Shown: positions 55,716 through 64,000 of the stretch, piece by piece
Layout: every line of letters begins with the position of its first letter
How positions within the stretch are numbered: position 1 is the first letter of the stretch
Source: Bacteroides sp.
GTDB taxonomy: Bacteria > Bacteroidota > Bacteroidia > Bacteroidales > Bacteroidaceae
Length of the DNA: 64,000 nucleotides
Direction: 5' to 3'
Assembly (NCBI GenBank): GCA_022648295.1
Contig: JALCME010000001.1
Location: 433,779 to 497,778, forward strand
Notes under the pieces: model-generated
Told to the model about the DNA's origin: nothing
Seen by the model: the letters and a program-made list of their open reading frames with translations, nothing else
The model's database searches: none
Position numbers and translations under genes: made by a program

Positions 55716-55912
55716 GCGTTAATCTTTCAATTTTCAAAAAAACACGAAGCTTTATTTATTACCAGTACAGAATGAAGACTAAAGAGAAAAAATAATTAGA
55801 AAAAAGATGGTTTATCCGAAATAAATCCGTTTCTTTGTCTCGGAATGACAAAGCATTAGTTTCTCGATTCCCGTTGCATGGTTTTTACTCTCGTTTTAAC
55901 GAACGCCTTTGT

Positions 55913-55968
55913 AAACTCTCTGTCATTGTAATCCTTTTATTATTAGCAATCATTCCAAGAGAGTTTTT
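55913..55968 (+). promoter_or_regulatory. Leader hairpin with T-run before the RRM gene
   Basis: AAACTCTCT (55913-55921) and AGAGAGTTT (55958-55966) pair perfectly over 9 bp, and the second arm runs into TTTTTATTC. It sits 30-85 bp before the RRM start, in the likely 5' leader. It is terminator-like, so it could be an attenuator. The gap 55653-55998 otherwise holds the tig promoter and a 5' leader without an exact TAnnTTTG box on the plus strand. Confidence 0.5.
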
Positions 55969-55998
55969 ATTCATTTATTTATTTATTTTTTTTTCATT

Positions 55999-56244
55999 AT
56001 GAACATTTACGTTGGAAACCTTAACTACCGCGTTAAGGAAGCTGACCTTCAAAAGGTCATGGAAGATTACGGAGCTGTATCTTCTATCAAATTTATAAAA
56101 GACCGTGAAACTGGCCGTTTTAGAGGCATTGCATTCATTGAAATGGAAGATCAGGCAGCAGCCAAAGCCATTGCAGAATTAGACGGAGCCGAATACTTTG
56201 GAAGAAACATGGTTGTAAAAGAAGCAAGACCTCCTAGATACTAA
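55999..56244 (+). CDS. RRM-domain RNA-binding protein
   Basis: Small cytoplasmic RNA-binding protein of 81 residues that is nearly all one RNA recognition motif. RNP2 is IYVGNL (3-8) and RNP1 is RGIAFIEM (about 42-49). The tail ARPPRY is basic. Proteins of this size and layout are abundant in Bacteroides and have been implicated in post-transcriptional control of PUL genes, in effect replacing Hfq-type regulators; a specific target cannot be read here. It is monocistronic, with a long 5' leader containing a hairpin and with its own terminator, so autoregulation is possible. Confidence 0.92.
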   Translation: MNIYVGNLNYRVKEADLQKVMEDYGAVSSIKFIKDRETGRFRGIAFIEMEDQAAAKAIAELDGAEYFGRNMVVKEARPPRY

Positions 56245-56269
56245 ATTATATATGTACCGGAGTTAAAAA

Positions 56270-56300
56270 TGGTCTGCCTACTTTTTCAGTAGGCGGACTA
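56270..56300. terminator. Bidirectional terminator between RRM and lptB genes
   Basis: GTCTGCCTAC (56272-56281) pairs with GTAGGCGGAC (56289-56298), 10 bp with one G-U, and a 7-base T-rich loop. The two flanking genes converge here. Confidence 0.75.
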
Positions 56301-56337
56301 TTTCGTTTATAACACATCAGCTACTCTATCCATAATT

Positions 56338-57099
56338 TTACGACGTAAGTTGAAAATCTTTACGACGGAGAACAAAACTATTACTCAAATATTTTTCTCG
56401 CACAATTTTGTTCTCTGCTAACTCCTCAGGGGTTCCTTGAAACAAAATTTTCCCTTCAAAAAGCAAATATGCACGATCTGTGATGCTCAGAGTCTCCTGA
56501 ACATTATGGTCAGTAATCAAAATACCTATATTTCTGTCTTTCAATTTCCACACAATTTGCTGAATGTCTTCTACGGCAATAGGATCTACACCAGCAAATG
56601 GCTCATCCAACATAATAAATTTAGGATCAATTGCAAGACAACGGGCTATCTCCGTACGGCGACGCTCCCCTCCGGACAATTGATTTCCTTTATTTTTGCG
56701 GACTTTTTGCAAGCGAAATTCAGCAATCAGACTCTCCAACTTTTCCTTTTGATAACTTAAAGGCTTATCTGTCATTTCCAATACAGAAGTAATATTGTCT
56801 TCCACACTCATTTGCCGAAAGACAGAAGCTTCCTGAGCCAAATATCCAATACCAGTCTGAGCCCGCTTATACACAGGGTAGTTAGTTATATCCAAATCAT
56901 TCAAGAAAATACGACCTTCGTTAGGAGTTATCAAACCAACAGTCATATAGAACGAAGTCGTCTTACCAGCACCATTAGGTCCCAGCAAACCAACGATTTC
57001 CCCCTGTTGAACATCAATGGAGACATGGCTTACAACCGTACGCTTCCCATATTTTTTTACAAGGTTTTCAGTACGAAGTACCATTTTATTTTCTTCCAT
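56338..57099 (-). CDS. lptB: LPS export ABC transporter ATP-binding protein LptB
   Basis: ATPase that powers lipopolysaccharide extraction from the inner membrane with LptF/LptG, 253 residues. Walker [11 protein letters not shown] (about 37-46), Q-loop [13 protein letters not shown], signature [16 protein letters not shown] and Walker [21 protein letters not shown], the last two strongly LptB-like. It stands alone and diverges from the mlaE-like operon. Works with the OstA-like protein at 42.6-44.3 kb. Confidence 0.93.
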   Translation of the reverse strand: MEENKMVLRTENLVKKYGKRTVVSHVSIDVQQGEIVGLLGPNGAGKTTSFYMTVGLITPNEGRIFLNDLDITNYPVYKRAQTGIGYLAQEASVFRQMSVEDNITSVLEMTDKPLSYQKEKLESLIAEFRLQKVRKNKGNQLSGGERRRTEIARCLAIDPKFIMLDEPFAGVDPIAVEDIQQIVWKLKDRNIGILITDHNVQETLSITDRAYLLFEGKILFQGTPEELAENKIVREKYLSNSFVLRRKDFQLTS

Positions 57100-57118
57100 A
57101 TTCTCTTTGATTTTGCAG

Positions 57119-57126
57119 CAAATGTA
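57119..57126 (-). promoter_or_regulatory. -7 promoter box for lptB
   Basis: The minus strand reads TACATTTG, an exact match, about 20 bp before the lptB ATG. Confidence 0.55.
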
Positions 57127-57149
57127 GCAATTATCAGTTTAAAATGGCC

Positions 57150-57157
57150 TATATTTG
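57150..57157 (+). promoter_or_regulatory. -7 promoter box for the mlaEF-like operon
   Basis: TATATTTG, an exact match. The ATG at 57179 lies 22 bp downstream, giving a very short leader. The box excludes the upstream alternative start at 57155. Confidence 0.6.
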
Positions 57158-57178
57158 CAAACAAATTACTTAGCGATC

Positions 57179-57922
57179 ATGATCAAAGCATTCAGAACAG
57201 TAGGAAGATATCTTATATTAATGGGCCGTACTTTTACCCGTCCGGAACGCATGCGCATGTTTTTCAGGCAATATGTCAAGGAGATAGAACAACTCGGCGT
57301 TAATTCTATAGGCATTGTATTACTGATTTCATTCTTTATCGGAGCTGTTATTACTATACAAATCAAGTTAAATATCGAGAGCCCATTCATGCCCCGTTGG
57401 ACAGTAGGATATGTAACTCGTGAAATCATGTTATTGGAATTTTCCTCTTCAATCATGTGTTTAATATTGGCAGGTAAAGTTGGTTCAAATATTGCATCTG
57501 AATTAGGAACAATGCGGGTTACGCAACAAATTGATGCTCTTGAGATTATGGGAATTAACTCAGCCAATTACCTGATACTTCCCAAGATAGCTGCAATGAT
57601 TACTACCATACCCCTATTAGTTACATTTAGTATTTTTGCTGGCATTGTTGGAGCCTTTTGTTCATGCTGGTTTATGGGAATAATGTCTGCTGTAGATCTG
57701 GAATATGGCTTGCAATATATGTTTGTTGAATGGTTCGTTTGGTCTAGCATTATAAAATCTCTTTTCTTCGCTTTTATTATAGCCAGTGTATCAGCTTTCT
57801 TCGGATATACAGTAGAAGGAGGGTCTATTGAAGTAGGAAAAGCATCTACCGACTCTGTGGTAAGCAGTAGTGTACTCATATTATTTGCAGATTTAGTTTT
57901 AACTCAACTTTTAATGAAATGA
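57179..57922 (+). CDS. mlaE: MlaE-family lipid transport permease
   Basis: Inner-membrane permease of the MlaFEDB-type phospholipid transporter, 247 residues from the ATG at 57179. About five hydrophobic segments are seen (for example SIGIVLLISFFIGAVITIQI, MCLILAGKVGSNIASELGTM, MITTIPLLVTFSIFAGIVGA). The family signature AGKVGSNIASELGTMRVTQQIDALEIMGI is complete. The upstream 8-codon extension would start inside the -7 box and is rejected. The ATPase gene overlaps the stop by four bases (ATGA), so translation is coupled. Maintains outer-membrane lipid asymmetry in relatives; direction of transport is not known here. Confidence 0.92.
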   Translation: MIKAFRTVGRYLILMGRTFTRPERMRMFFRQYVKEIEQLGVNSIGIVLLISFFIGAVITIQIKLNIESPFMPRWTVGYVTREIMLLEFSSSIMCLILAGKVGSNIASELGTMRVTQQIDALEIMGINSANYLILPKIAAMITTIPLLVTFSIFAGIVGAFCSCWFMGIMSAVDLEYGLQYMFVEWFVWSSIIKSLFFAFIIASVSAFFGYTVEGGSIEVGKASTDSVVSSSVLILFADLVLTQLLMK

Positions 57923-58689
57923 TTGAACTAAAGGGACTTTGGAAATCGTTTGAAGATAAGAATGTATTAGAAGATATTAATGCAACCTTTGAAAATGGAA
58001 AAACAAATCTTATCATAGGGCAAAGCGGCTCTGGGAAAACAGTACTAATGAAGTGTATAGTAGGATTACTGACGCCAGAACGTGGCAGTCTACTTTACGA
58101 TAAGCGCGATTTTCTAGCTATGGGAAAGAAGGAGAAAAAGGCATTACGGCGGGAAATGGGAATGATTTTTCAAAGTGCGGCTTTATTTGACTCTATGACG
58201 GTATTAGACAATGTAATGTTCCCTCTAAATATGTTCAGTAATGACACATTACGTGATCGCACAAAGAGGGCTATGTTTTGCTTAGATCGGGTAAATTTGG
58301 CTGAAGCAAAAGACAAGCATCCTGGTGAAATCAGTGGTGGAATGCAAAAGCGTGTTGCCATTGCCCGTGCAATAGCTTTAAAACCACAATATTTATTCTG
58401 CGATGAACCTAATTCGGGGTTGGACCCTAAAACCTCTCTTGTCATTGATGCATTAATTCACGATATTACTTGTGAGTACAATATGACCACTCTTATCAAT
58501 ACTCATGACATGAACTCCGTTATGGGAATTGGCGAAAAGATTATTTATATTTATGAAGGACATAAAGAATGGGAAGGAAGGAAGGATGACATTTTTACAT
58601 CCAATAACAAACGACTTAACGATTTCATCTTTGCATCCGATTTATTCCGAAAAGTGAAAGAAGTAGAAGTTCAGAATTTAGAGGGATAA
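57919..58689 (+). CDS. mlaF: MlaF-like ABC transporter ATP-binding protein
   Basis: ATPase partner of the MlaE-like permease, 256 residues. Walker A GQSGSGKT (about 34-41), Q-loop MIFQSAALFDSMTV, signature ISGGMQKRVAIARAIA and Walker B FCDEPNSGLDPKTS, with the LFDSMTV stretch typical of Mla/TGD-type ATPases. Starts in the ATGA overlap with the permease gene. The MCE-domain protein MlaD expected to follow is not next to it: a terminator and the convergent der gene come instead, so it must be encoded elsewhere. Confidence 0.92.
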   Translation: MIELKGLWKSFEDKNVLEDINATFENGKTNLIIGQSGSGKTVLMKCIVGLLTPERGSLLYDKRDFLAMGKKEKKALRREMGMIFQSAALFDSMTVLDNVMFPLNMFSNDTLRDRTKRAMFCLDRVNLAEAKDKHPGEISGGMQKRVAIARAIALKPQYLFCDEPNSGLDPKTSLVIDALIHDITCEYNMTTLINTHDMNSVMGIGEKIIYIYEGHKEWEGRKDDIFTSNNKRLNDFIFASDLFRKVKEVEVQNLEG

Positions 58690-58766
58690 AAAATAACTAA
58701 CCAAATTTCTTTATAAATCTTCCCGCAAAAAACTTTTCGTAAGAGAGGAATTCCTGATATAGAAAG

Positions 58767-58807
58767 AAAGGCGTGAAATTGACTTTTTCTGTTAATTTCA
58801 CGCCTTT
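58767..58807. terminator. Bidirectional terminator between mlaF-like and der
   Basis: AAAGGCGTGAAATT and AATTTCACGCCTTT pair perfectly over 14 bp around a T-rich loop, in the 257-bp gap between convergent genes. Confidence 0.85.
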
Positions 58808-58946
58808 CCTTTATTGAAATATTATCCGGTAGAATTTGAGCAGTACAATTTCAGAAGAAGTAAGCATATCCTTCTATTATATGGTCTTGTAGTGCTTATA
58901 CCATCAACATATTTTTCTTTTAGAATATATCCACTTATTTATCACC

Positions 58947-60260
58947 CTATTTTTGACGTATAAATATATTAATAGGAGTCCCTTTCAGATTCCACTTTTC
59001 CCGCATTTTATTTTCTAAAAAGCGCTTATATGGCTCCTTTATATATTGTGGCAAATTTGCAAAATAAACAAAAGACGGAATCTGAGTATTAGGCAACTGG
59101 GTAATATACTTTATTTTTATATATTTACCTTTAATAGCAGGAGGTGGGTAAGCTTCAATCAATGGTAACATTTCTTCATTTAAACGAGCTGTGGGAATAC
59201 GCCTTACACGATTTTCATATACATATCGTGCTTCTTCCAAAACTTTGAGAATACGCTGCTTAGTTAACGCAGAGCCAAAGATTATAGGAAAATCGACAAA
59301 TGGAGCAAAACGAGAGCGAATAGCATCCTCAAAAGTTTTCATCACTTTTACTGTCTTATCTTCCACCAAGTCCCACTTATTGACAATCACCACCAAACCT
59401 TTGGAATTTCGTTGAATAAGAGAAAAGATATTTAAGTCCTGGCTTTCAACACCACGAGTGGCATCTAACATTAAAATACAAACATCTGCCCCTTCAATAG
59501 AACGAATAGAACGAATTACAGAATAATATTCTAAATCCTCATTAACCTTGTTCTTTTTACGAATTCCGGCCGTATCTACCAGATAAAAATCAAATCCAAA
59601 TTTATTATAACGTGTGTATATCGAATCGCGTGTCGTACCAGCAATTTCAGTCACAATATTCCGATCCTCTCCAATAAATGCATTTACAATAGAAGACTTA
59701 CCAGCATTAGGACGTCCCACAACTGCAAAACGGGGAATATCATCATCTAAAATTTCTTCAGACTCTTTTTTAAATTTGCTAACTATAAGATCCATCATAT
59801 CACCTGTGCCACTTCCTGTCATAGCCGACACACAACAAGGATCACCTATGCCGAGACTATAAAATTCTGATGCACTATATAGCAGTTCATTATTGTCCGT
59901 TTTATTTGCGATTAATAATACAGGCTTTTTAGTACGTCGTAAAATAGCTGCAACCTCCATATCCAGATCCGTCACCCCATTTGCTACATCTACAACAAAT
60001 AATATCACATCTGCTTCATCAACTGCCATTAATACCTGCTTACGAATTTCCTCCTCAAAGATATCATCCGAATTTACTATCCACCCTCCTGTATCAACAA
60101 CAGAAAATTCTTTCCCCAACCATTCGGATTTACCATATTGGCGATCACGCGTTGTTCCGGCTTCTTCATTTACAATAGCCTGGCGCGTCTTAGTCAACCT
60201 ATTAAATAAAGTAGATTTACCCACATTAGGCCGTCCTACAATTGCAACTAAATTTCCCAT
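58947..60260 (-). CDS. der: Ribosome-assembly GTPase Der (EngA)
   Basis: Double-GTPase needed for 50S subunit maturation, 437 residues from the ATG at 60260 ([17 protein letters not shown]). The frame stays open to 60326, into the end of era, but that extension is not Der-like. Two G domains: P-loops GRPNVGKST (about 8-16) and GRPNAGKSS (about 181-189), DTGG and [12 protein letters not shown] and NKWD. A C-terminal KH-like domain follows (about 350-437). Last gene of the DUF177-rpmF-fabH-era-der run, 46 bp after era. Confidence 0.97.
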   Translation of the reverse strand: MGNLVAIVGRPNVGKSTLFNRLTKTRQAIVNEEAGTTRDRQYGKSEWLGKEFSVVDTGGWIVNSDDIFEEEIRKQVLMAVDEADVILFVVDVANGVTDLDMEVAAILRRTKKPVLLIANKTDNNELLYSASEFYSLGIGDPCCVSAMTGSGTGDMMDLIVSKFKKESEEILDDDIPRFAVVGRPNAGKSSIVNAFIGEDRNIVTEIAGTTRDSIYTRYNKFGFDFYLVDTAGIRKKNKVNEDLEYYSVIRSIRSIEGADVCILMLDATRGVESQDLNIFSLIQRNSKGLVVIVNKWDLVEDKTVKVMKTFEDAIRSRFAPFVDFPIIFGSALTKQRILKVLEEARYVYENRVRRIPTARLNEEMLPLIEAYPPPAIKGKYIKIKYITQLPNTQIPSFVYFANLPQYIKEPYKRFLENKMREKWNLKGTPINIFIRQK

Positions 60261-60306
60261 ATATTTATTCTCTTTATTTATTCGGCTCTCCCAGCCGCAA
60301 AATACA

Positions 60307-61188
60307 TTAATCCAATTGATAACCAAAATTACGCAATTCTTTATCTGAATTGCGCCAATCTTTATCCACTTTTACAAAAGTCTCTAAAAAAATTGATTTT
60401 CTAAAAAACTTCTCCAAATCCCGTCGAGCTTCTGATGCAACCTTCTTTAAAGCCCGCCCTTGCTTACCTATTATAATACCTTTTTGCGAATCACGCTCAA
60501 CATAGATAACAGCATTAATATGTATTTTATCCGTAGTCTCTTTAAATTGTTCTATAGCCACTTCTACGGAATAAGGTATCTCTTTATCATAATACAATAA
60601 AATTTTCCCTCGAATAATTTCAGCAACAAAGAAACGTGCAGGCTTATCAGTCCACTGATCTTTATCAAAATACGGAGGTGAATCCGGCAGTAAATCTTTA
60701 ATCCGCTTCATCACATAGTCCAAATTAAACTTTGTGGAAGCTGAAATAGGAATAATCTCTGCCTGTGGTAACACTTCTCTCCATTTTTCTACCAATTCCA
60801 CTAGCCCCACTTGCTCCGTAAGATCTATTTTATTAATAAGCAACAATATTGGAATATCCAGTTGGGAAACCTTTGCTATAAAATCAGCATTTTTATCAGG
60901 CATCTCAATAACATCCGTCACATATAATAAAATATCAGCATCAGTCAAGGCAAGAGTAGAGAAGTTCAACATAGACTCCTGCAATTTATATACAGGCTTC
61001 AGCACGCCCGGAGTATCAGAAAACACAATTTGCATCTCATCCGTATTATAAATGCCCATAATACGGTGTCTTGTTGTTTGTGCCTTAAAAGTAGCTATAG
61101 ACACATGCTCTCCTACTAATGCATTCATCAATGTAGACTTACCTACATTAGGGTTCCCGACAATATTTACAAAGCCTGCTTTATGCAT
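60307..61188 (-). CDS. era: GTPase Era
   Basis: Essential GTPase for 16S rRNA processing and 30S assembly, 293 residues. G motifs GNPNVGKST (about 11-19), the DTPG box, NKID and SAS, then a C-terminal KH domain with [36 protein letters not shown] (about 228-265), where GKQG is the KH loop. Gene order with der is conserved in Bacteroides. A hairpin lies between fabH and era, so expression from the upstream promoter may be modulated. Confidence 0.97.
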   Translation of the reverse strand: MHKAGFVNIVGNPNVGKSTLMNALVGEHVSIATFKAQTTRHRIMGIYNTDEMQIVFSDTPGVLKPVYKLQESMLNFSTLALTDADILLYVTDVIEMPDKNADFIAKVSQLDIPILLLINKIDLTEQVGLVELVEKWREVLPQAEIIPISASTKFNLDYVMKRIKDLLPDSPPYFDKDQWTDKPARFFVAEIIRGKILLYYDKEIPYSVEVAIEQFKETTDKIHINAVIYVERDSQKGIIIGKQGRALKKVASEARRDLEKFFRKSIFLETFVKVDKDWRNSDKELRNFGYQLD

Positions 61189-61212
61189 ATCGTATTATTT
61201 AAATGAGACAAA

Positions 61213-61244
61213 AAAACGCATCGAATCGAAATAAGATGCGTTTT
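61213..61244 (-). terminator. Hairpin between fabH and era
   Basis: AAAACGCATC pairs with GATGCGTTTT over 10 bp around a 12-base loop. It may be a weak terminator or processing site inside the operon. Confidence 0.6.
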
Positions 61245-61267
61245 AATTCTATCTATTGTGACAAATA

Positions 61268-62269
61268 TCATTTCTTTCCATCGTATCCCCACTTAACATA
61301 AGTGGCTCCCCAAGTAAAACCTGCACCAAATGCCGTAAAAATAAGATTATCCCCTTTCTTTAGTTTATCTTCAAAATCCCAAATACAAAGAGGAAGTGTT
61401 CCGGCACTTGTATTGCCATAATGTCCTATATTTATCATTATCTTTTCATGGGGTAGTTCCAACCGATGAGCTATTGCATCAATAATACGTAAATTAGCCT
61501 GATGAGGAACAACCCAATCAATATTGTCCTTATTTAATTTATTCCTCTCTGCAATAGCCGCACAAGTATCCGACATATTAGAGACAGCATATTTAAAAAC
61601 AGTACGCCCTTCCTGATAAATATAGTGCATATGGTTGTCTACCGTAAAATAAGAAGGTGGACATACCGAGCCCCCTGCTTTCATATGCAAAAACGGCAAA
61701 CCTTTACCATCTGTTCTTAAAATAGAATCCATAATACCTAGATCTTCCGTAGTAGGCTCTACCATAAAGGCTGCCGCACCATCTCCAAATATAGGACAAG
61801 TTGAGCGATCCGTATAATCGACCATTGACGACATTTTATCCGCACCAACAATAATAATTTTCTTATACCGTCCCGAACGAATAAAATTAGCAGCCGTTTC
61901 CATAAGATAAAGGAATCCACTGCATGCAGCTTGCAGATCAAAAGCAAAAGCATTCTTCAGCCCAAGCTTATCACACAAAATAGAAGCCGTCGAAGGAAAA
62001 TGATAATCAGGAGTAGTAGTAGCAACAACTACTAAATCTATATCATCGGGGTCGGAACCGGTACGTTGCATCAATTGTTTTGCTGCTTTACGGGCCATAT
62101 AGGACGTTCCCAGTCCCTCCTCATTTAAGATACGCCTTTCTTTTACCCCAATACGGGTCATAATCCACTCATCGTTAGTATCTACCATCTTAGACAACTC
62201 ATCGTTTGTCAAAACATAATCAGGCACATATCCACCGACTCCTGTAATTACAGCATTTATTTTTTCCAT
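61268..62269 (-). CDS. fabH: 3-oxoacyl-ACP synthase III (KAS III)
   Basis: Starts fatty acid synthesis by condensing an acyl-CoA with malonyl-ACP, 333 residues. The active-site triad is intact: Cys in [12 protein letters not shown] (about 116), His in VPHQANLRI (about 257) and Asn in [11 protein letters not shown] (about 287). [12 protein letters not shown] and [10 protein letters not shown] also fit. In Bacteroides such enzymes prefer branched starters, which cannot be seen in the sequence. Linked to rpmF and DUF177 upstream, a conserved order that ties ribosome and lipid synthesis. Confidence 0.96.
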   Translation of the reverse strand: MEKINAVITGVGGYVPDYVLTNDELSKMVDTNDEWIMTRIGVKERRILNEEGLGTSYMARKAAKQLMQRTGSDPDDIDLVVVATTTPDYHFPSTASILCDKLGLKNAFAFDLQAACSGFLYLMETAANFIRSGRYKKIIIVGADKMSSMVDYTDRSTCPIFGDGAAAFMVEPTTEDLGIMDSILRTDGKGLPFLHMKAGGSVCPPSYFTVDNHMHYIYQEGRTVFKYAVSNMSDTCAAIAERNKLNKDNIDWVVPHQANLRIIDAIAHRLELPHEKIMINIGHYGNTSAGTLPLCIWDFEDKLKKGDNLIFTAFGAGFTWGATYVKWGYDGKK

Positions 62270-62377
62270 TAATTTTGTTTGATTGGTAATACTTTAGAAT
62301 ATGATATTCTTAAAAAGCATATCCACATCTCTTCAATATATACACATTCCAAAATATAGAAATTTAAGGCTCAACTG

Positions 62378-62563
62378 TTATACTGCAGCCTCTTTCTCGA
62401 TTGCAAGCTTACCTCTATAATATCCGCAAGCACTACATACTGTATGATATACATGCCATTCACCACAGTTTGGACAAATAGCTAATGTAGGAGCCACTGC
62501 TTTATCATGAGTTCTTCTTTTTGCAGTCCTTGTCTTAGACTGTCTTCTTTTAGGATGTGCCAT
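62378..62563 (-). CDS. rpmF: 50S ribosomal protein L32
   Basis: 61-residue ribosomal protein. MAHPKRRQSKTRTAKRRTH is the typical start and CPNCGEWHVYHTVCSACGYY is an intact four-Cys zinc ribbon. It follows the DUF177 gene by about 12 bp, a gene pair conserved across bacteria. Confidence 0.97.
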   Translation of the reverse strand: MAHPKRRQSKTRTAKRRTHDKAVAPTLAICPNCGEWHVYHTVCSACGYYRGKLAIEKEAAV

Positions 62564-62575
62564 TTTCTTTAATCT

Positions 62576-63160
62576 TTAATTGTTATCTAATATTTTTTTT
62601 AAATCGTCCCATCGTGGATCTGTTGAATCATCATTTTTCATTTCACCACTTGCCGAATCATCATTGTCCTCGGTGAAGATTTCTTCTTCCTCATCCGATG
62701 CAGAACGAATATGCTTGTTCAATTTACCTGTCATCGCCTTATTGCACTTTCCAAAGGGATGCACATGCTTCATTGGAATAGCTAACGCTATAAACTCATA
62801 TATAAACCATGCGACATTAATTTCCCCTTCTTCTTCAGGAATAATAATGAGATTATCACCTTCTTCTGCATATTCATGACCAAATTTTACTAGTAACTTG
62901 TCAGATGAAGATACAGGTTGTTCCATGTCATCCAAACAACGGTCACAAGGAACCCATACAAAACCCTCTGTGTGAAAACTCAGCTCAAAGGCATGAGACA
63001 TCTGTTTCACAATCAATGTAACATTGACTTTACCTTTTTGTACTTCAGGTCCATCAATCTTTGCGAAAAAAAGGTTATCCAATACAAATTCATATTTACA
63101 TGAATCTGTATGCATGCCTTTCAAATCTATTTTATATCCATCAAACTTTCCCAAAGCCAA
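62576..63160 (-). CDS. DUF177/YceD family, 23S rRNA accumulation protein
   Basis: Protein of 194 residues of the YceD/DUF177 family, implicated in 23S rRNA accumulation and nearly always encoded before rpmF. The core FVWVPCDRCLDDMEQPV with two Cys is the family hallmark. The C-terminal part is very acidic (SDEEEEIFTEDNDDSASGE). First gene of the operon, just after a consensus promoter box. Confidence 0.92.
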   Translation of the reverse strand: MALGKFDGYKIDLKGMHTDSCKYEFVLDNLFFAKIDGPEVQKGKVNVTLIVKQMSHAFELSFHTEGFVWVPCDRCLDDMEQPVSSSDKLLVKFGHEYAEEGDNLIIIPEEEGEINVAWFIYEFIALAIPMKHVHPFGKCNKAMTGKLNKHIRSASDEEEEIFTEDNDDSASGEMKNDDSTDPRWDDLKKILDNN

Positions 63161-63178
63161 TTAAATTTATTCGGGCGA

Positions 63179-63186
63179 CAAAGATA
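63179..63186 (-). promoter_or_regulatory. -7 promoter box for the DUF177-rpmF-fabH-era-der operon
   Basis: The minus strand reads TATCTTTG, an exact match, about 19 bp upstream of the first ATG, giving a short leader. Confidence 0.6.
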
Positions 63187-63460
63187 CGAATAATTATCCT
63201 CATTGTATAAAAACTCCCAATGAAATATTCATTTTTTAAGTTCTATTCCGACAAAAGCCCAATATACTCCTCTTTCCCTAGTTCTACATTACGAGATAAT
63301 AGAGCTCTATCATATCTTATTCTAAAAAAATGTCTCAATCCGAATAAGCAACAAATACAACCGGAAGTAGATTGCAAACATTTTCAGCCCCAAAGGGAAA
63401 ATAAATAACGAGATAAAAATAGTCTTCTCCAAAACGCACACACGCAAAAGATAAAAAGCG
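63187..63460. other. Intergenic stretch, no gene recognised
   Basis: AT-rich DNA between divergent transcription units. A 62-codon open frame at 63220-63408 on the plus strand has no recognisable domain, ribosome site or codon bias and is not called. Confidence 0.5.
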
Positions 63461-63468
63461 TACCTTTG
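63461..63468 (+). promoter_or_regulatory. -7 promoter box for the tRNA-Arg gene
   Basis: TACCTTTG matches TAnnTTTG, 18 bp upstream of the first tRNA base. The promoter seems intact although the tRNA is broken. Confidence 0.5.
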
Positions 63469-63485
63469 CCTCAGAATTCAAGGAT

Positions 63486-63546
63486 GGTTCGATGGCTTAG
63501 TTGGATAGAGCAACAGCCTTCTAAGCTGTGGGTCAAGAGTTCGAAT
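63486..63546 (+). pseudogene. tRNA-Arg(UCU), truncated in the T loop
   Basis: The 5' part of a tRNA is clear: acceptor strand GGTTCGA, D arm GCTT/GAGC with a GTTGG-type loop, anticodon stem ACAGC/GCTGT around loop CTTCTAA (anticodon TCT, Arg), variable loop GGGTC, T-stem AAGAG and T-loop TTCGAAT. After that the 3' T-stem (CTCTT expected) and acceptor strand (TCGAACC expected) are missing. Instead GGCTCACC follows, the end of an insertion-sequence remnant. It cannot fold as a functional tRNA. Confidence 0.82.
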
Positions 63547-63874
63547 GGCTCACCCGATATTTCTCACGTCCATGTCTGTCCCTATTAGTTACGATAGTAT
63601 ACAAGTCTCCATTGGATAAAGCCGGTTTCATCAATAGCCAGATTCGGACCAATATTATTAGGGAAAACAAGCCAATCCCGTGCATCTTTTCATCGAGATA
63701 AATATGAATCTCCATATTAGTGCTTTCCACTTTTATTATATCAAAGCACTCAAGAACTTCCAATGGGAGTACTACACGAGCTAAAGAAAACAAAGCTGAA
63801 TCTGTCATCTGGCAAAAGTAAGAACTTTCTGAATACTAATAAATTCTTACCCACTATAAATATCAGGTGAGCCC
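63547..63874 (-). mobile_element. 328-bp decayed insertion sequence with terminal inverted repeats
   Basis: GGCTCACCCGATATTT (63547-63562) and AAATATCAGGTGAGCC (63859-63874) are inverted repeats at 15 of 16 positions and bound the element. Inside, on the minus strand from 63808, MTDSALFSLARVVLP then EVLECFDIIKVE and EIHIYLDEKM match the N-terminus of transposases annotated as ISAon1 family. This is followed, out of frame and after an internal deletion, by a fragment reading NNIGPNLAIDET and then, back in frame, SNGDLYTIVTNRDRHGR, from around the first DDE Asp. Most of the transposase is gone. Family naming is from memory. Confidence 0.7.
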
Positions 63875-63913
63875 ATAAACTCCATCCAATCGAATAAGAA
63901 GGGATAAAACGAA

Positions 63914-63949
63914 AAGATCCCCCGACATCCTTCGATATCAGGGGATCTT
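63914..63949 (-). terminator. rRNA operon terminator
   Basis: On the minus strand AAGATCCCC pairs with GGGGATCTT, extended by an inner GATATC/GACATC stem, and TTTTCGTTTT follows. It lies just after the 5S rRNA 3' end. Confidence 0.85.
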
Positions 63950-63957
63950 CAACTAAA

Positions 63958-64000
63958 ACGGCGACTACCTACTCTCCCACTTGTGCGCAGTACCATCGGC
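63958..64000 (-). rRNA. rrf: 5S ribosomal RNA, 3' end only
   Basis: The minus strand begins GCCGATGGTACTGCGCACAA and continues with GTGGGAGAGTAGGTAGTCGC, the conserved last ~43 bases of 5S rRNA. The rest is beyond the window, so an rRNA operon ends here, transcribed leftward toward the broken tRNA. Confidence 0.9.

Noticed and set aside
60261..60326. N-terminal extension of Der overlapping era
   Set aside because: Der proteins begin close to the first P-loop, and the extension residues are translated era 3' end.
63220..63408. A 62-codon plus-strand frame before the tRNA
   Set aside because: No recognisable family, no promoter or ribosome site, AT-rich intergenic composition.

Overview
The window is chromosomal DNA of a Bacteroides-type member of the Bacteroidota. 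The signs are SusC/SusD pairs, TonB-dependent receptors with carboxypeptidase-regulatory-like N-termini, signal peptides with short lipoboxes, almost no Shine-Dalgarno sites, and Bacteroides -7 promoter boxes (TAnnTTTG) in front of many transcription units. GC content falls from left to right: the first gene is clearly GC-richer, the polysaccharide locus is intermediate, and the housekeeping half is AT-rich.

Region 1 (1-32.8 kb) is one large polysaccharide utilization locus (PUL), nearly all on the minus strand. In transcription order it encodes an exported TIM-barrel isomerase-like protein, a DUF4957/DUF5123-type surface lipoprotein, SusC, SusD, a PL1-like pectate lyase, a DUF3826 protein, GH43, a GH143-GH142 fusion, GH78, a CE19-like pectin esterase, GH95, GH140, GH127, GH141 and another GH78. 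A third GH78, cut by the left edge, runs toward them. This set (apiosidase, aceric-acid-type GH127, GH141, the GH143/GH142 fusion, L-galactosidase-type GH95) is the signature of rhamnogalacturonan-II (RG-II) breakdown, as described for Bacteroides thetaiotaomicron. Not every RG-II activity is present, and no regulator is visible, so the rest is probably left of the window or elsewhere. Hairpins and an internal promoter split the locus into at least three likely transcription units.

Region 2 (33-37.2 kb) is a two-gene unit: a secreted calcineurin-like phosphoesterase followed by a TonB-dependent receptor without a SusD partner. Next comes an 0.8 kb intergenic stretch holding a 568-bp element with ~100-bp inverted-repeat ends, then a hexapeptide acetyltransferase diverging from trpS. 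After trpS lie an IS982-type transposase remnant and a 22-bp repeat array with a hairpin. The same array occurs near 2.5 kb, also between convergent genes.

Region 3 (40.3-63.2 kb) is housekeeping: mutL, a small membrane protein, an OstA-like LPS transport protein, three SurA/PPIase-type envelope proteins, guaB, recQ, clpX, clpP, tig, an RRM RNA-binding protein, lptB, mlaE-mlaF-like transporter genes, and the operon DUF177-rpmF-fabH-era-der.

Region 4 (63.2-64 kb) is the end of an rRNA operon on the minus strand (5S 3' end and terminator). It faces a tRNA-Arg(UCU) gene that is broken in its T loop by a 328-bp decayed insertion sequence with recognisable terminal inverted repeats.

The strongest leads are: (a) DUF3826 occurring both as a stand-alone secreted protein and as the C-terminal domain of the pectin esterase in the same PUL, with an STN-like domain at the esterase N-terminus; (b) the IS-interrupted tRNA; (c) the two intergenic repeat families; and (d) a 26-bp-arm palindrome over the guaB promoter.
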